From Thermocrinis sp. (GTDB taxonomy: Bacteria > Aquificota > Aquificia > Aquificales > Aquificaceae), in the NCBI GenBank assembly GCA_028276475.1, contig JAPYWH010000003.1, positions 1 through 64,000 of the forward strand: a stretch of 64,000 bases of DNA. Reading direction: 5' to 3'. Shown here in pieces: positions 30,588 to 39,769 of this stretch; within the stretch, counting starts at the first letter, position 1; each line of letters opens with the position of its first letter. A model generated the notes under the pieces. It was not told the DNA's origin, ran no database searches, and saw nothing but the letters and a program-made list of their open reading frames with translations. The position numbers and the translations under genes are program-made.

Positions 30588-31730
30588 ATGCACTCTTACG
30601 AAATCCTCCTGTGGATAGGACTTCTCTTTAGCCTGCTCTTTGTTTTTGGCTTTTCTCTTAGGTTTTTAAAGGTTCCCTACATACTCTCCTTTATGCTGGC
30701 TGGGCTTGTGGGAAAAGAACTCTTCCACGAAAAAGTAATAGAGTGGGTTACCTTTTTAGAGCATTCCGCGGTGATCTTCCTCTTTTTTTTCATAGGGCTT
30801 GAGTATTCCTTTGAGCGCCTTGGGGCTATGAAGAACATTCTAAAGCCCGGCTTGGCGGACCTTTTTATAAATTTCCCTCCGGTGTTTCTTGTAGCCTATC
30901 TGGCTACCAAGGATTTTATCTTTTCCGCGGTGGTTGCCTCTGCCCTTTACCCTTCCAGCACTGCCATAACCGCCAAGTTACTGTCCGACTACAAAAGGCT
31001 CGTTTTCCCAGAAGCGGAATTGCTCATAGGCATTCTCATCTTTGAAGACCTCATTTCAATAATACTGCTTTCCCTGCTCTCCGGTGGAATTAATAGTGGG
31101 CAGGAGGAGCCTACCTTTCTTTTGCTAAGAAGCGTTCTCTCCCTTTTGGTGTTCTTTTTTGCCTTTTACCTTCTTAGAAACTTAGCCTACAGGACGGTTG
31201 GGGAGATAGATAAGATCTCAGAGGAGACCATATTTCCCTTTTTGATCGTAGGTGCTTTACTCCTGCTGTGTGGTCTTGGAGAATGGATGGGAGTATCTTC
31301 CGCCCTGATTGCCTTCATGCTGGGTGTTGTAGTTCCCGAAGACAGCCTAACTTACAAAACGGTAGAAGAAAGGTTAGCTGACCTAAAAGAGCTCTCTTTG
31401 GGTGTCTTTTTCTTTTCCTTTACCTACTCTGCAAACATAAGCTTTGACCAGAACCTTTATCTTTTGATCGCCTTGGTTTTGCTTTCCTTGATCACAAAGC
31501 TCCTATCCACCTATTGGGGTGCCAGGCTTTATGGGCTTAGCAAGAGGGTTTCCATAAGGGCTAGCCTTTCCTTCTTAGCAAGGGGTGAATTTTCTCTTAT
31601 CTTTGCCAGCTTACTTCCCTCCACCCAAGCTTTGGTCTTTTTGGTGGTTTTGACCACATCCATTCTTGGAAGTATAGGTTTTGTCTATGCACCCAAGGTG
31701 GCATCCGCCTTAGCCAAGTCCAAGGGATAG
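30588..31730 (+). CDS. Cation:proton antiporter, KhtU/CPA2 family
   Basis: Polytopic; KVPYILSFMLAGLVGKELF, FFIGLEYSFERLG, ALYPSSTAITAKLLSD, FEDLISIILLSLLSG. Confidence 0.9.
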   Translation: MHSYEILLWIGLLFSLLFVFGFSLRFLKVPYILSFMLAGLVGKELFHEKVIEWVTFLEHSAVIFLFFFIGLEYSFERLGAMKNILKPGLADLFINFPPVFLVAYLATKDFIFSAVVASALYPSSTAITAKLLSDYKRLVFPEAELLIGILIFEDLISIILLSLLSGGINSGQEEPTFLLLRSVLSLLVFFFAFYLLRNLAYRTVGEIDKISEETIFPFLIVGALLLLCGLGEWMGVSSALIAFMLGVVVPEDSLTYKTVEERLADLKELSLGVFFFSFTYSANISFDQNLYLLIALVLLSLITKLLSTYWGARLYGLSKRVSIRASLSFLARGEFSLIFASLLPSTQALVFLVVLTTSILGSIGFVYAPKVASALAKSKG

Positions 31731-32621
31731 GTATTCCCTTACCAAAACTCCCTCCTTTATGCCCCAATCACTTACCACAATTTCCCTTTTACCAAACAAA
31801 AACATAGCCCTGTAGAAGACCATAAGTCCCGGGATTATCACCTTTGCCCGTTTAGGCTCTATGTGTGGAAAGGTCTTTACTCTCTCTTCTGCCTTTATAT
31901 TGCTGAGGGTCTCCAGCCAAAACATAACATCCTCCAAGGTTAGCTTGGAGCCGTGCACCAAAGAACCTTGATAGGGAAATACATTGTTCTTTATTGCACT
32001 TATAGTGGTAATTGTTCCACCCAACCCCACCAAAACATCGCAGGGACGGACCACATCCTTTATTAGCTCGTCCAAAAAATTCCTCAAAGACTCCAGCTCG
32101 TAAAGCTTGGGAGGGTCGCTTTCTATAAACTCCTCCGTAAGATTAACTACGCCCACCGGAAGGGACCTTAGGTATTCAACCTCTGTGCCCTTGCCACATA
32201 CAAACTCTGTGGAGCCTCCTCCTTGGTCTATTATGCAAAATTTTCCCTCCGGCTTTAGGGAAAAGGCAACCGCTAAGAAGGCAAGGCTACCTTCCTCCTC
32301 TGGGGTTATTACCTTTAACTCCAAGCCCGTTTCTTCCTTTACTCTCTTTAAGAACTCTTGAGAGTTTTTTGCCCTACGTAGTGCTTCTGTGCCAATTAGG
32401 ACTATTCTTTCTGCCCCATACTGTTTTGCCACTTGTATGTATTTTTTGATGGTTCGCAATGTCTCTTCCATAGGCTCCTCTTGGAGGTAACCGTTCTCCT
32501 TCAACCCTGTAGCCAAAGAGGTAATGTTGCCCTCTTCGTATATGATCCTGAAAGAGTTGGAAAAGTCTGCTATGCTCAACCTGCAGGAGTAGGAACCTAC
32601 ATCTATGGACGCAATTTTCAC
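31710..32621 (-). CDS. Ppx/GppA family phosphatase
   Basis: ASIDVGSYSCRLSI; LIGTEALRRAKNSQEFL; CIIDQGGGSTEFV; GLGGTITTISAI. Confidence 0.92.
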   Translation of the reverse strand: MKIASIDVGSYSCRLSIADFSNSFRIIYEEGNITSLATGLKENGYLQEEPMEETLRTIKKYIQVAKQYGAERIVLIGTEALRRAKNSQEFLKRVKEETGLELKVITPEEEGSLAFLAVAFSLKPEGKFCIIDQGGGSTEFVCGKGTEVEYLRSLPVGVVNLTEEFIESDPPKLYELESLRNFLDELIKDVVRPCDVLVGLGGTITTISAIKNNVFPYQGSLVHGSKLTLEDVMFWLETLSNIKAEERVKTFPHIEPKRAKVIIPGLMVFYRAMFLFGKREIVVSDWGIKEGVLVREYLSLGLG

Positions 32622-32691
32622 TGAAGTAATTATACATCAATAGTCCCTTTACTACTTGACCCATCCTCTTCTGGGCGTAATATTTCAACCT

Positions 32692-33590
32692 ATGGAAAGG
32701 GCTTACTGCAAACATCAGCATGTGTTCCATGTGCCCAAGAAGGAGACGGGGAGCGCGTGCTTTTGGTGTTTCTGCTGACACTGGCTTTTATGTTTGTTGA
32801 GATCGCCTCCGGCTTTATTTTTGGTTCCGTTGCCCTTCTGGCGGACGGCATACATATGGGGACCCACGCCTTAGTCTTTGAAATATCCTTCACTGCCTAT
32901 ATGCTGGCAAGAAGGTGGTCAAGGGATGTTAGCTTTTCCTTTGGCACTTGGAAGGTGGAGGTGCTTGGAGCATACACCAGCGCGGTGCTTTTAAGTATGA
33001 TGGCTTTCCTTGTTCTTATAGAAGCCCTCTCGAAGCTCATAAACAGGGTAGCGGTTAAATATGAAGAAGCCCTTTTGGTTGCCTTTGGAGGATTGTTGAT
33101 AAACTTGATCAGTGCCTTTGTTTTGTCCCACGAGGAGGATCACAAGCATGACTTTAATCTGAAGTCCGCTTACCTTCATGTGCTTACAGACGCATTGACC
33201 TCAATATTGGCAATAGGTGCCCTTTTGGGCGGCAAATACCTTGGCATGTGGTATTTGGACCCCCTCTCGGGGATCGTGGGCTTTTTTGTGATCATCAACT
33301 GGGCGTATGGACTTCTCAAAGAAACTGCCTGGATACTCCTTGATAGGGAGATGCGCTCCCCCATAGTGCAAAGGATAATTAACAGCATAGAAAGGGATGG
33401 CACCAGCAAAGTCCAAGATATACACCTCCTCCGGGTCCATCACGACGAGTATGCGTGCATACTTACCATAACCACCACTCAGGACCTTCCTGCGGACGAC
33501 TACGTAAAACGCCTTGAAGAGATAGAAAACCTGGTTCATACTACGGTGGAGGTGGTGTATTGCGTAGATTCTGTTGATAAAAACATATAA
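32692..33590 (+). CDS. Cation diffusion facilitator, DmeF-like; apparent frameshift near 32745-32750 (downstream ORF 32757..33590 intact)
   Basis: ORF 32757-33590: LLADGIHMGTHALVFEISFTAYMLARRWSRD. An ATG frame from 32692 encodes MERAYCKHQHVFHVPKKETG, joining GERVLLVFLL if one G is added to the GGGG run. Confidence 0.8.
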
Positions 33591-33608
33591 CAATGTTAAT
33601 ATATATTG
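33591..33608. promoter_or_regulatory. Candidate ArsR/SmtB-type operator overlapping the arsR-like leader (CAATGTTAATATATATTG)
   Basis: Imperfect palindrome with 4-bp perfect ends, AT-rich, immediately before the ArsR-family start codon. Confidence 0.25.
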
Positions 33609-33612
33609 AAGG

Positions 33613-33924
33613 ATGGAGCATTTGAGTGAAGATATTCTTGAAGAATGGGCAGAGCTTTTGAAGGCTTTAGCCCATCCCATAAGGCTGAGGATTCTGGCAA
33701 CCTTGATAGAAGGCAGGCAGTGTGTCAAAAACCTTAGCGAGCTCCTCAAAATCTCCCAACCCAACGTATCCCAGCACCTTGGAGTGCTTAGGAACAAAGG
33801 GATCGTAGGTTGTAAAAGGGATGGTTCCGTAGTTTGCTATTATATTAAGGATGAAAGAGCTTTAAAGATCTATGAAATATTAAGCAAGGAGGTGATAAAA
33901 TGGCAGGAAACGTCATCACATTAA
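33613..33924 (+). CDS. ArsR/SmtB-family transcriptional regulator
   Basis: LLKALAHPIRLRILATLIEGRQCVKNLSELLKISQPNVSQHLGVLRNKGIVGCKRDGSVVCYYI. Confidence 0.93.
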   Translation: MEHLSEDILEEWAELLKALAHPIRLRILATLIEGRQCVKNLSELLKISQPNVSQHLGVLRNKGIVGCKRDGSVVCYYIKDERALKIYEILSKEVIKWQETSSH

Positions 33925-34226
33925 CCGAAAGCAACTGGCATGCGGAGGTTGTTAGTTCAGACAAGCCAGTTCTTGTGGATTTCTGGGCTCCCTGGTGCGG
34001 TCCCTGTAGGATCATAGCACCCATAATAGAGGAGCTGGCGGGAGAGTTTGCAGACAAAGTGAAGGTTGGCAAGCTAAACACCGACGAAAACCCAAATATA
34101 GCTATGCAGTATGGCATAAGGGCAATACCCACTTTGATGCTTTTCAAAAACGGCGAAGTGGTTGATACAAGAATTGGCGTTCAACCTAAGGAAGCCATAA
34201 GGCAAATGCTCCTTAGCCACATATGA
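33900..34226 (+). CDS. trxA: Thioredoxin
   Basis: KPVLVDFWAPWCGPCRIIAPIIEEL; AIPTLMLFKNGEVV; SD AAGGAGGTG. Confidence 0.97.
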   Translation: MAGNVITLTESNWHAEVVSSDKPVLVDFWAPWCGPCRIIAPIIEELAGEFADKVKVGKLNTDENPNIAMQYGIRAIPTLMLFKNGEVVDTRIGVQPKEAIRQMLLSHI

Positions 34227-35158
34227 TCTCCGAGGATATACTGTATGATTGTGTTATAGTGGGGGGCGGTCCAGCGGGGTTGACCGCTGGGCTTTACTGT
34301 GCAAGGGCAAAGATGAACACCCTCCTTCTGGAGAAGGGGACCATCGGGGGACAGATAGCCATTACAGACTTGGTGGAGAACTATCCGGGCTTTCCGGAAG
34401 GGATAAGCGGTAAAGAGTTGTCCCTCAGGTTCAAAGAGCAGGCGGAAAGATTTGGTTTGAAAATCCACAGGAAGGAAGTGGTAAAGATAGAGAAAGTGAA
34501 TAAAGAGATATTCTTGCATCTTAGGACCGGAGAGCTTTTGAGGAGCAAAACGGTTATTCTCTCTGTAGGAGCAAACCCAAGAAGGTTGGGTGTAAGGGGG
34601 GAGGAGGAGTTTTTGAACAGAGGGGTATCTTACTGTGCCACCTGCGATGGTGCCCTCTTTGATGGGGTGCCCATTGCGGTAATAGGTGGAGGAAATTCCG
34701 CCTGTCAGGAAAGCTTGTTTTTAACCCGTTTTGGTAGTGTGGTTTATTTAATCCACCGCCGGGATCAGTTGAGAGCCCAAAAACATCTTCAGGAGAAGGT
34801 TCTCTCCCATCCCAAGATCAGGTTCTTGCCCAACAAGGTGGTGGAAGAGATAAGGGGCACAGAAGCGGTGGAGGGTTTGCTTCTTAAAGATACCCAAACG
34901 GGGGAACTTTCCACCTTGGAAGTGGAAGGGGTGTTTATTTTTATAGGTTTGGAGCCCGCCACCGGCTTTCTTAAAGGTTTTGTCAAAATGGACGATAAAG
35001 GATATATCATTACCGATGAGAAAATGAGAACCAATGTGGAGGGTGTGTTTGCATGTGGAGATTGCCGAAGCGGAGCCACCGGTCAAGTGGCTGTGGCGGT
35101 GGGGGAAGGGTGCATAGCCGCCATAGAGGCGGAAAAATACCTACAGGAGGAATTCTAA
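34223..35158 (+). CDS. trxB: Thioredoxin-disulfide reductase
   Basis: CVIVGGGPAGLTAGLYCARA; SYCATCDGALF; GGGNSACQESLFLTR; GVFACGDCRSGATGQVAVAVGEGCIAA. Confidence 0.96.
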   Translation: MISEDILYDCVIVGGGPAGLTAGLYCARAKMNTLLLEKGTIGGQIAITDLVENYPGFPEGISGKELSLRFKEQAERFGLKIHRKEVVKIEKVNKEIFLHLRTGELLRSKTVILSVGANPRRLGVRGEEEFLNRGVSYCATCDGALFDGVPIAVIGGGNSACQESLFLTRFGSVVYLIHRRDQLRAQKHLQEKVLSHPKIRFLPNKVVEEIRGTEAVEGLLLKDTQTGELSTLEVEGVFIFIGLEPATGFLKGFVKMDDKGYIITDEKMRTNVEGVFACGDCRSGATGQVAVAVGEGCIAAIEAEKYLQEEF

Positions 35159-35159
35159 T

Positions 35160-36230
35160 GTGAAATACCAGAGAGGATTTGAGGCCCTCAAAGAAGCCAG
35201 CAGATATGTGTTCCAGCCCGATTTGAGAGATGTATTACTTGTTCTTTTTGGCTTCGTAGCCTCCGTGTTGGTTCTTATCGTTCTTCCTTATACCATCTCA
35301 AAATACCTTGCCAGTAGGTCTGCAAGGAGGGGGTTTGAGGTAGCTGGAAAGCAGATGGGGCTTAATGAAGAAGAGATAGCTTTGCTATATAGGTGTGCAA
35401 GCACTTTAGAGGACCAAAATAAAGTCTTTTACAGCAAATATATATTTGAAAGGTGCGCAGGAAAGCTTGTTAAGGAAAGCTCGGATAACATACCCATCAT
35501 TGTTAGTGTTAGAAAGAAGCTCAAATTTGAAAATTTACCATGGTTTCTGCCCCTTGCCACCACGAGGGACATAGAGCTCTATCAGACAGGTTTTATTTCA
35601 TACAAAGGAAAGTCATACGGTGCTGCAGTTTGGGAAAAAACAGAGGAGGATCTAAAGATAGCAATTCTTGATAGAACTCCGGAGTTCCCACAACCTGGTG
35701 ATAGGGTCAAATTTTCCTTTTTAAGGGAAGACGATGGCAGGTATTACTTTGAAGTGGAAGTTTTGAACACTTACCTTGAAGGTGGAAAAGTGATTTTGGT
35801 TATTCCTCATACCGAAAAGCTTAGTAAAGTCCAGCTAGGGGATTCCATAAGGTGGAAAGTATCCATCCCTGCACGAGTATTCTTTTTCAACAGGAAGGTG
35901 CAAGCTGAGGAACTATCTCTCATTGAGGAGTTACCTGAGGAATCCTTCTTGGAAGGAACCATAGAAAACATAAGCCCTGGAGGGGTTAGGGTTTGTTTCA
36001 AAAGGCTCGTTTCCGCAAAGGAAGGCGATAGTTTGCTTTTAGAATTTGAATGGAAAAGACAGCTTTTTAAGAACATTTTAGCGGAGATATGGCATATAAC
36101 GGGTTCTACCGATAGAACGTGTTTTGGTTTAAAGTTCTTAGCTTTTAAAAAAGATTACGAGGATACTATAAGAAAGCTTATTATAGAAGAACAGAGAGAA
36201 GCATTAAGGGCTTATAAGATGGATAGATAA
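35160..36230 (+). CDS. Membrane-anchored PilZ-domain protein (c-di-GMP effector candidate; GTG start)
   Basis: One N-terminal TM; YcgR-like middle (GDRVKFSFLREDDGRYYFEVEVL); SIPARVFFF and EGTIENISPGGVRVCFKR as degenerate PilZ signatures. Confidence 0.65.
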   Translation: MKYQRGFEALKEASRYVFQPDLRDVLLVLFGFVASVLVLIVLPYTISKYLASRSARRGFEVAGKQMGLNEEEIALLYRCASTLEDQNKVFYSKYIFERCAGKLVKESSDNIPIIVSVRKKLKFENLPWFLPLATTRDIELYQTGFISYKGKSYGAAVWEKTEEDLKIAILDRTPEFPQPGDRVKFSFLREDDGRYYFEVEVLNTYLEGGKVILVIPHTEKLSKVQLGDSIRWKVSIPARVFFFNRKVQAEELSLIEELPEESFLEGTIENISPGGVRVCFKRLVSAKEGDSLLLEFEWKRQLFKNILAEIWHITGSTDRTCFGLKFLAFKKDYEDTIRKLIIEEQREALRAYKMDR

Positions 36231-36238
36231 AATGCTTT

Positions 36239-36439
36239 TTATAGCATACTTCTTTTCTTCATAGCCTTTACTATTCTCTTTCTTGCCTGACGTTCCCTTC
36301 TCTTTTTCTTTTCACTTGGTTTTTCGTAGAATTGACGCCTTTTGACTTCCGTAAGTATCCCTTCCTTCTCTACGAGCCTCTTAAACTTTTTAAAAGCCTT
36401 CTCAAAAGGTTCGTTCTCACCTACTACCACAAACACCAA
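36239..36439 (-). CDS. rpsU: 30S ribosomal protein S21
   Basis: VVVGENEPFEKAFKKFKRLVEKEGILTEVKRRQFYEKPSEKKKRRERQARKR. Confidence 0.95.
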   Translation of the reverse strand: MVFVVVGENEPFEKAFKKFKRLVEKEGILTEVKRRQFYEKPSEKKKRRERQARKRIVKAMKKRSML

Positions 36440-36461
36440 CCTTTTTCACCTCCTAATTAAA

Positions 36462-36962
36462 TTATAGCATATTTCCGTGATATTCAGCCTTTGAAGTGGC
36501 TGTTTCCCAAAGCACCACCTTTATAACCTTCACCTCTCCCAAAAGTCCCACCGCCTTCAATTTTTCTTCAAGGAAGTCATAAAAGAACTTGGCAAGGGCT
36601 TCTGCGGTAGGGCAAAAATCTACCGGGAAGAGCTTGAGGGCGCCGTATTTTTCCGCTACCTCTTTGAGCTCCGGGCACATAGGGTCCATTTTATCTATGA
36701 TGAAGCTGTGGTCAATGGTGTCTATTAGTTCCTTCAGGGCGTTTTTTACATGGTAGAAGTCTATGACCATGTCCTGCTCGGAGAGGGTGTCAGAGCCCAG
36801 GACCACTTCCAGCACATAGCTATGTCCGTGCAGGTTTATGCACTTGTTAACTGGGATCTCCTTCCCGACAGTGAAGTCGGCTCCCCTTCCGTAGGTTAGG
36901 TTTTGCTTCCAAACCCTGTGTCCCGCCTCAAACCTAAAGACCTTGGATATTTGCCACTTCAC
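36462..36962 (-). CDS. 6-carboxytetrahydropterin synthase / 6-pyruvoyltetrahydropterin synthase family (QueD-like)
   Basis: FRFEAGHRV...[47 protein letters not shown]. Confidence 0.9.
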   Translation of the reverse strand: MKWQISKVFRFEAGHRVWKQNLTYGRGADFTVGKEIPVNKCINLHGHSYVLEVVLGSDTLSEQDMVIDFYHVKNALKELIDTIDHSFIIDKMDPMCPELKEVAEKYGALKLFPVDFCPTAEALAKFFYDFLEEKLKAVGLLGEVKVIKVVLWETATSKAEYHGNML

Positions 36963-37339
36963 ACGAACTCCTCCATCATCTCCCTTCTTGCCTCTCTTAT
37001 TCGGTTATGCTCATCCACATAAACAAGAACAGGCTTAAAGTCCTTCAACTCTTCCTCGTCAAAAAGACTATAAGACGCTATTATGATAATATCTCCCACC
37101 GCACCAAGCCTTGCGGCAGCACCGTTTAGTCTTACCTCACCCGAATACCTTGGGGCGGGAATCACGTAGGTAGAAAACCTACTGCCTGTATTCACATTGT
37201 AGACTTCTATCTTCTCGTAGGGGAGTAGCTGGGCAGTTTCCATGAGGCTAACATCCAAAGATAGGCTACCCTCATAGTGCAGTTCTGTGCCTGTTATTCT
37301 TGCCCTGTGTATTTTAGACTTTAGCATAAATCTCTTCAT
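36959..37339 (-). CDS. panD: Aspartate 1-decarboxylase
   Basis: [65 protein letters not shown]. Confidence 0.96.
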   Translation of the reverse strand: MKRFMLKSKIHRARITGTELHYEGSLSLDVSLMETAQLLPYEKIEVYNVNTGSRFSTYVIPAPRYSGEVRLNGAAARLGAVGDIIIIASYSLFDEEELKDFKPVLVYVDEHNRIREARREMMEEFV

Positions 37340-37387
37340 GGGAGTATAAAAGTATAAGAAAATTCTTTATTCTTTGCAAGGGTATGC

Positions 37388-37551
37388 GAGGCTGTTCTAA
37401 AAACACAAACCCATTGACACACAAGAGTTTTAAGACTAAAATCTAAACTTGATGTTTGTTAGCCTATAGTTCAAGATTGAACTGAAAAAAATAGGTTAGT
37501 TCCCTTAGAGGTTGGGGGACGGTCCTGATGAGGAATTTTTAGAACAGCCTC
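37388..37551. mobile_element. MITE-like element: perfect 16-bp terminal inverted repeats GAGGCTGTTCTAAAAA / TTTTTAGAACAGCCTC around 132 bp
   Basis: TIRs at 37388-37403 and 37536-37551; central stem-loop 37459-37499; no ORF; sits between panD and the NlpC/P60 gene. Confidence 0.55.
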
Positions 37552-37585
37552 CAGATAAAGGAAAAGGTTAAAGAAAGGAGCAGAA

Positions 37586-38194
37586 CTATCTGTTAGCTTC
37601 CTTTTCTATAATTTCAGCTGTAGGGTTGGGTTTTGCCTCATCTTTAACCTCTACAACCCTTTTTGCAAACAAAAACCTCTGCCTGTAATAGGGCTCATGT
37701 ATGCTACTGACCATCACCTGCCCGCCCCTTGTGGCAGCGTGGACCATCTTGCCATCCCCTATGTATATACCCACATGGGATACATCCCGCTTATAGGTCT
37801 TAAAAAAGAGCAGGTCGCCGGGTTTTAATTCCGAGAGGCTAACCTTGTATCCATACTTAGCCTGTGCCCGTGAGTCTCTTGGAAGCTCTATACCGTTTGC
37901 CCTGAAGACCTTTTGAACAAAGCCCGAGCAGTCAAGGGCGTGGGAGCTATTACCTCCAAACCTATAGGGAGTGCCGTAAAAGAGCAAGGAAGACAGCCTT
38001 ATGGCGTCAGGGTCTCCCTCAAAGGTTGGTCCATCTCCATACCTTGAAGCGATCTCCCTTAGGCTAACTGGTTTGGATTTAACCTTAGACTTTTTGTGGC
38101 TTATGCTTTGCCTTTTCTGGGCTTTGGGTTGAGTGGCAAGCACCGTCCCAGTAGCCACAAACAAACACAGGATCGCAAGGATCAGCCTTCCCAT
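37586..38194 (-). CDS. NlpC/P60 family cell wall peptidase
   Basis: ALDCSGFVQKVFRANGIELPRDSRAQAKYG; LKPGDLLFFKT..DVSHVGIYIGDGKMVHAATRGG. Confidence 0.92.
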   Translation of the reverse strand: MGRLILAILCLFVATGTVLATQPKAQKRQSISHKKSKVKSKPVSLREIASRYGDGPTFEGDPDAIRLSSLLFYGTPYRFGGNSSHALDCSGFVQKVFRANGIELPRDSRAQAKYGYKVSLSELKPGDLLFFKTYKRDVSHVGIYIGDGKMVHAATRGGQVMVSSIHEPYYRQRFLFAKRVVEVKDEAKPNPTAEIIEKEANR

Positions 38195-38198
38195 CCTT

Positions 38199-38777
38199 TC
38201 ACCTCCCTTGGGAGAGTTTCATAAAAGTATAAACCCTCTGGATTAAGGTCAAAAAGGAACCTACTGCCAAAAGGATCAGAGCCAAAAATATCTGCTGTAG
38301 AAGAACGCCTGCCAAAAGAACGACCCACCTTTCTGTCCTTTCAAAAAAGCCCACCCTTAACTCAAAGCCCAGTCCCTCCGCCCTTGCCCTTGCGTAGCTA
38401 ACACCAAAGGAAAAGACCAATACCAAAAGGGAGAGAATAGACAAAACCTTATCTTGGGAGGAGAGGGCTATGGCTATGAATGGTAAGGCGTCAGAAAATC
38501 TGTCGGTTAGAGAGTCCAAAAAGGCACCAAAGGGGCTATTCTGTTTGGTTTTTCTGGCTATGGCGCCATCCAAAGCATCACAGAGGGCCCCCAAGAGCAA
38601 GAATATAAAGCTAAGAAGATAAGCCTTAAGGTAAAGGAAATAGGAGCCCACCGCCACGAGGAACAAACCCAAGATCGTTAAAAAATTGGGATGCACCTTA
38701 GCCTTGCTGATGGCGTCAATCAAGGGCATAAAGCCCCTCTCAAAGTAAGGTTTTAGCTCCCTCGTCAAATAACTCAT
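38199..38777 (-). CDS. CDP-alcohol phosphatidyltransferase family protein
   Basis: DALDGAIARKTKQNSPFGAFLDSLTDRFSD (CDP-OH-P motif); upstream ORF extension to 38873 overlaps tRNA-Ser. Confidence 0.9.
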   Translation of the reverse strand: MSYLTRELKPYFERGFMPLIDAISKAKVHPNFLTILGLFLVAVGSYFLYLKAYLLSFIFLLLGALCDALDGAIARKTKQNSPFGAFLDSLTDRFSDALPFIAIALSSQDKVLSILSLLVLVFSFGVSYARARAEGLGFELRVGFFERTERWVVLLAGVLLQQIFLALILLAVGSFLTLIQRVYTFMKLSQGR

Positions 38778-38791
38778 GGTTAAACCTTTTA

Positions 38792-38879
38792 CGGCGAGGG
38801 AGGGATTTGAACCCCCGGTGGGCTTTGAACCCACAGCGATTTTCGAGACCGCCCCGTTCGGCCACTCCGGCACCTCGCC
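38792..38879 (-). tRNA. tRNA-Ser (CGA anticodon)
   Basis: GGCGAGG/CCTCGCC acceptor, anticodon loop CTCGAAA, long variable arm, T-loop TTCAAAT. Confidence 0.95.
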
Positions 38880-39047
38880 TACAAGGTAAGTATTATAATA
38901 TCAGCAAGGAGCAAGAACACAAAAAGTCTGCAAAAGCAAGGAACAAAAGGGCATGAGGCATGTGGAGGAGGAGGATTAATGTAAGGGTAAATTCTCAACC
39001 GAATTAGTTGCAAATTATTTTTATGTGCTTTATATTATTAACTTGAC

Positions 39048-39479
39048 ATGGTGGCGCACCAAAAGGAACGGCTTGAAGAGTTTGTGAAGGTTTGCAAGGA
39101 GAAGGGGTTAAAGATCACCCCCCAGAGGTTGGCGGTTTATGAGATCCTTCTGCGTAGAGAGGACCACCCCACCGTTGAGGAAATTTACGAAGAGGTTAAG
39201 GAAATATATCCCTTTGTCTCTCTGGCTACCGTGTATAGAACGGTGGAAACTTTGGAAGGGTTGGGCTTTATAAAAAGGGTTGCCTACTGGGGAAGTTCAG
39301 TAAGGTATGACGCAAACGTCCAAGAACACGACCATTTGGTATGCGTAATGTGTGGAACCATACTGGACCTGAAGGCAGAGGCTGGATGCCGGGTGCCCGA
39401 GGAGTTAAACGGCTTTAAGGTATTGTCCCACTCCCTTTATATTTATGGGGTGTGTCCCTCATGCCAGAAGAAGGATTAA
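39048..39479 (+). CDS. Fur-family transcriptional regulator
   Basis: LKITPQRLAVYEILLRREDHPTVEEIYEEV; FVSLATVYRTVETLEGLGFIKRV; EHDHLVCVMCG; CPSC. Confidence 0.93.
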   Translation: MVAHQKERLEEFVKVCKEKGLKITPQRLAVYEILLRREDHPTVEEIYEEVKEIYPFVSLATVYRTVETLEGLGFIKRVAYWGSSVRYDANVQEHDHLVCVMCGTILDLKAEAGCRVPEELNGFKVLSHSLYIYGVCPSCQKKD

Positions 39480-39769
39480 AGCGCTACAGCCCCGAGGAGG
39501 TCTTTCAAAAAATACAGGACGAAATTCCCCAATGGAAATACGAGGATGGATACATCTGCAGAGAGATCAACACCAAAAACTGGAAGGAAACGGTCATGCT
39601 TTTCAACGCCATAGCCTACCTGGCTGAAAGCCTGTGGCATCACCCGGATGTGGAACTGGGTTTTAAAAGGCTAAAGATCAAACTAATGACCCACGACGCA
39701 AATGCCATTACAGACAAGGATTTTAACCTTGCCAAGTTGATTGAAAGGCTCATCAGTTTGTCTTTTTAG
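39461..39769 (+). CDS. Pterin-4a-carbinolamine dehydratase family protein
   Basis: AIAYLAESLWHHPDVELGFKRLKIKLMTHDANAITDKDFNLA. Confidence 0.9.
   Translation: MPEEGLKRYSPEEVFQKIQDEIPQWKYEDGYICREINTKNWKETVMLFNAIAYLAESLWHHPDVELGFKRLKIKLMTHDANAITDKDFNLAKLIERLISLSF

Noticed and set aside
28543-30600. GATGCACTCTT present both at the rho 3' end and at the khtU start
   Set aside because: Short match, unrelated contexts, same codons by chance.
37524-37536. CTGATGAGG string resembling the hammerhead ribozyme core CUGAUGA
   Set aside because: No matching GAAA core or stem III arrangement found nearby; a short string like this is expected by chance.
38778-38873. N-terminal extension of the CDP-alcohol phosphatidyltransferase ORF
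   Set aside because: The extension overlaps tRNA-Ser; ATG at 38777 starts the conserved protein.
39002-39030. AT-rich stretch ahead of the Fur-family gene (TTGCAAATTATTTTTATG) considered as a Fur/PerR box
   Set aside because: Only one good half-site; symmetry too weak in an AT-rich leader to call.
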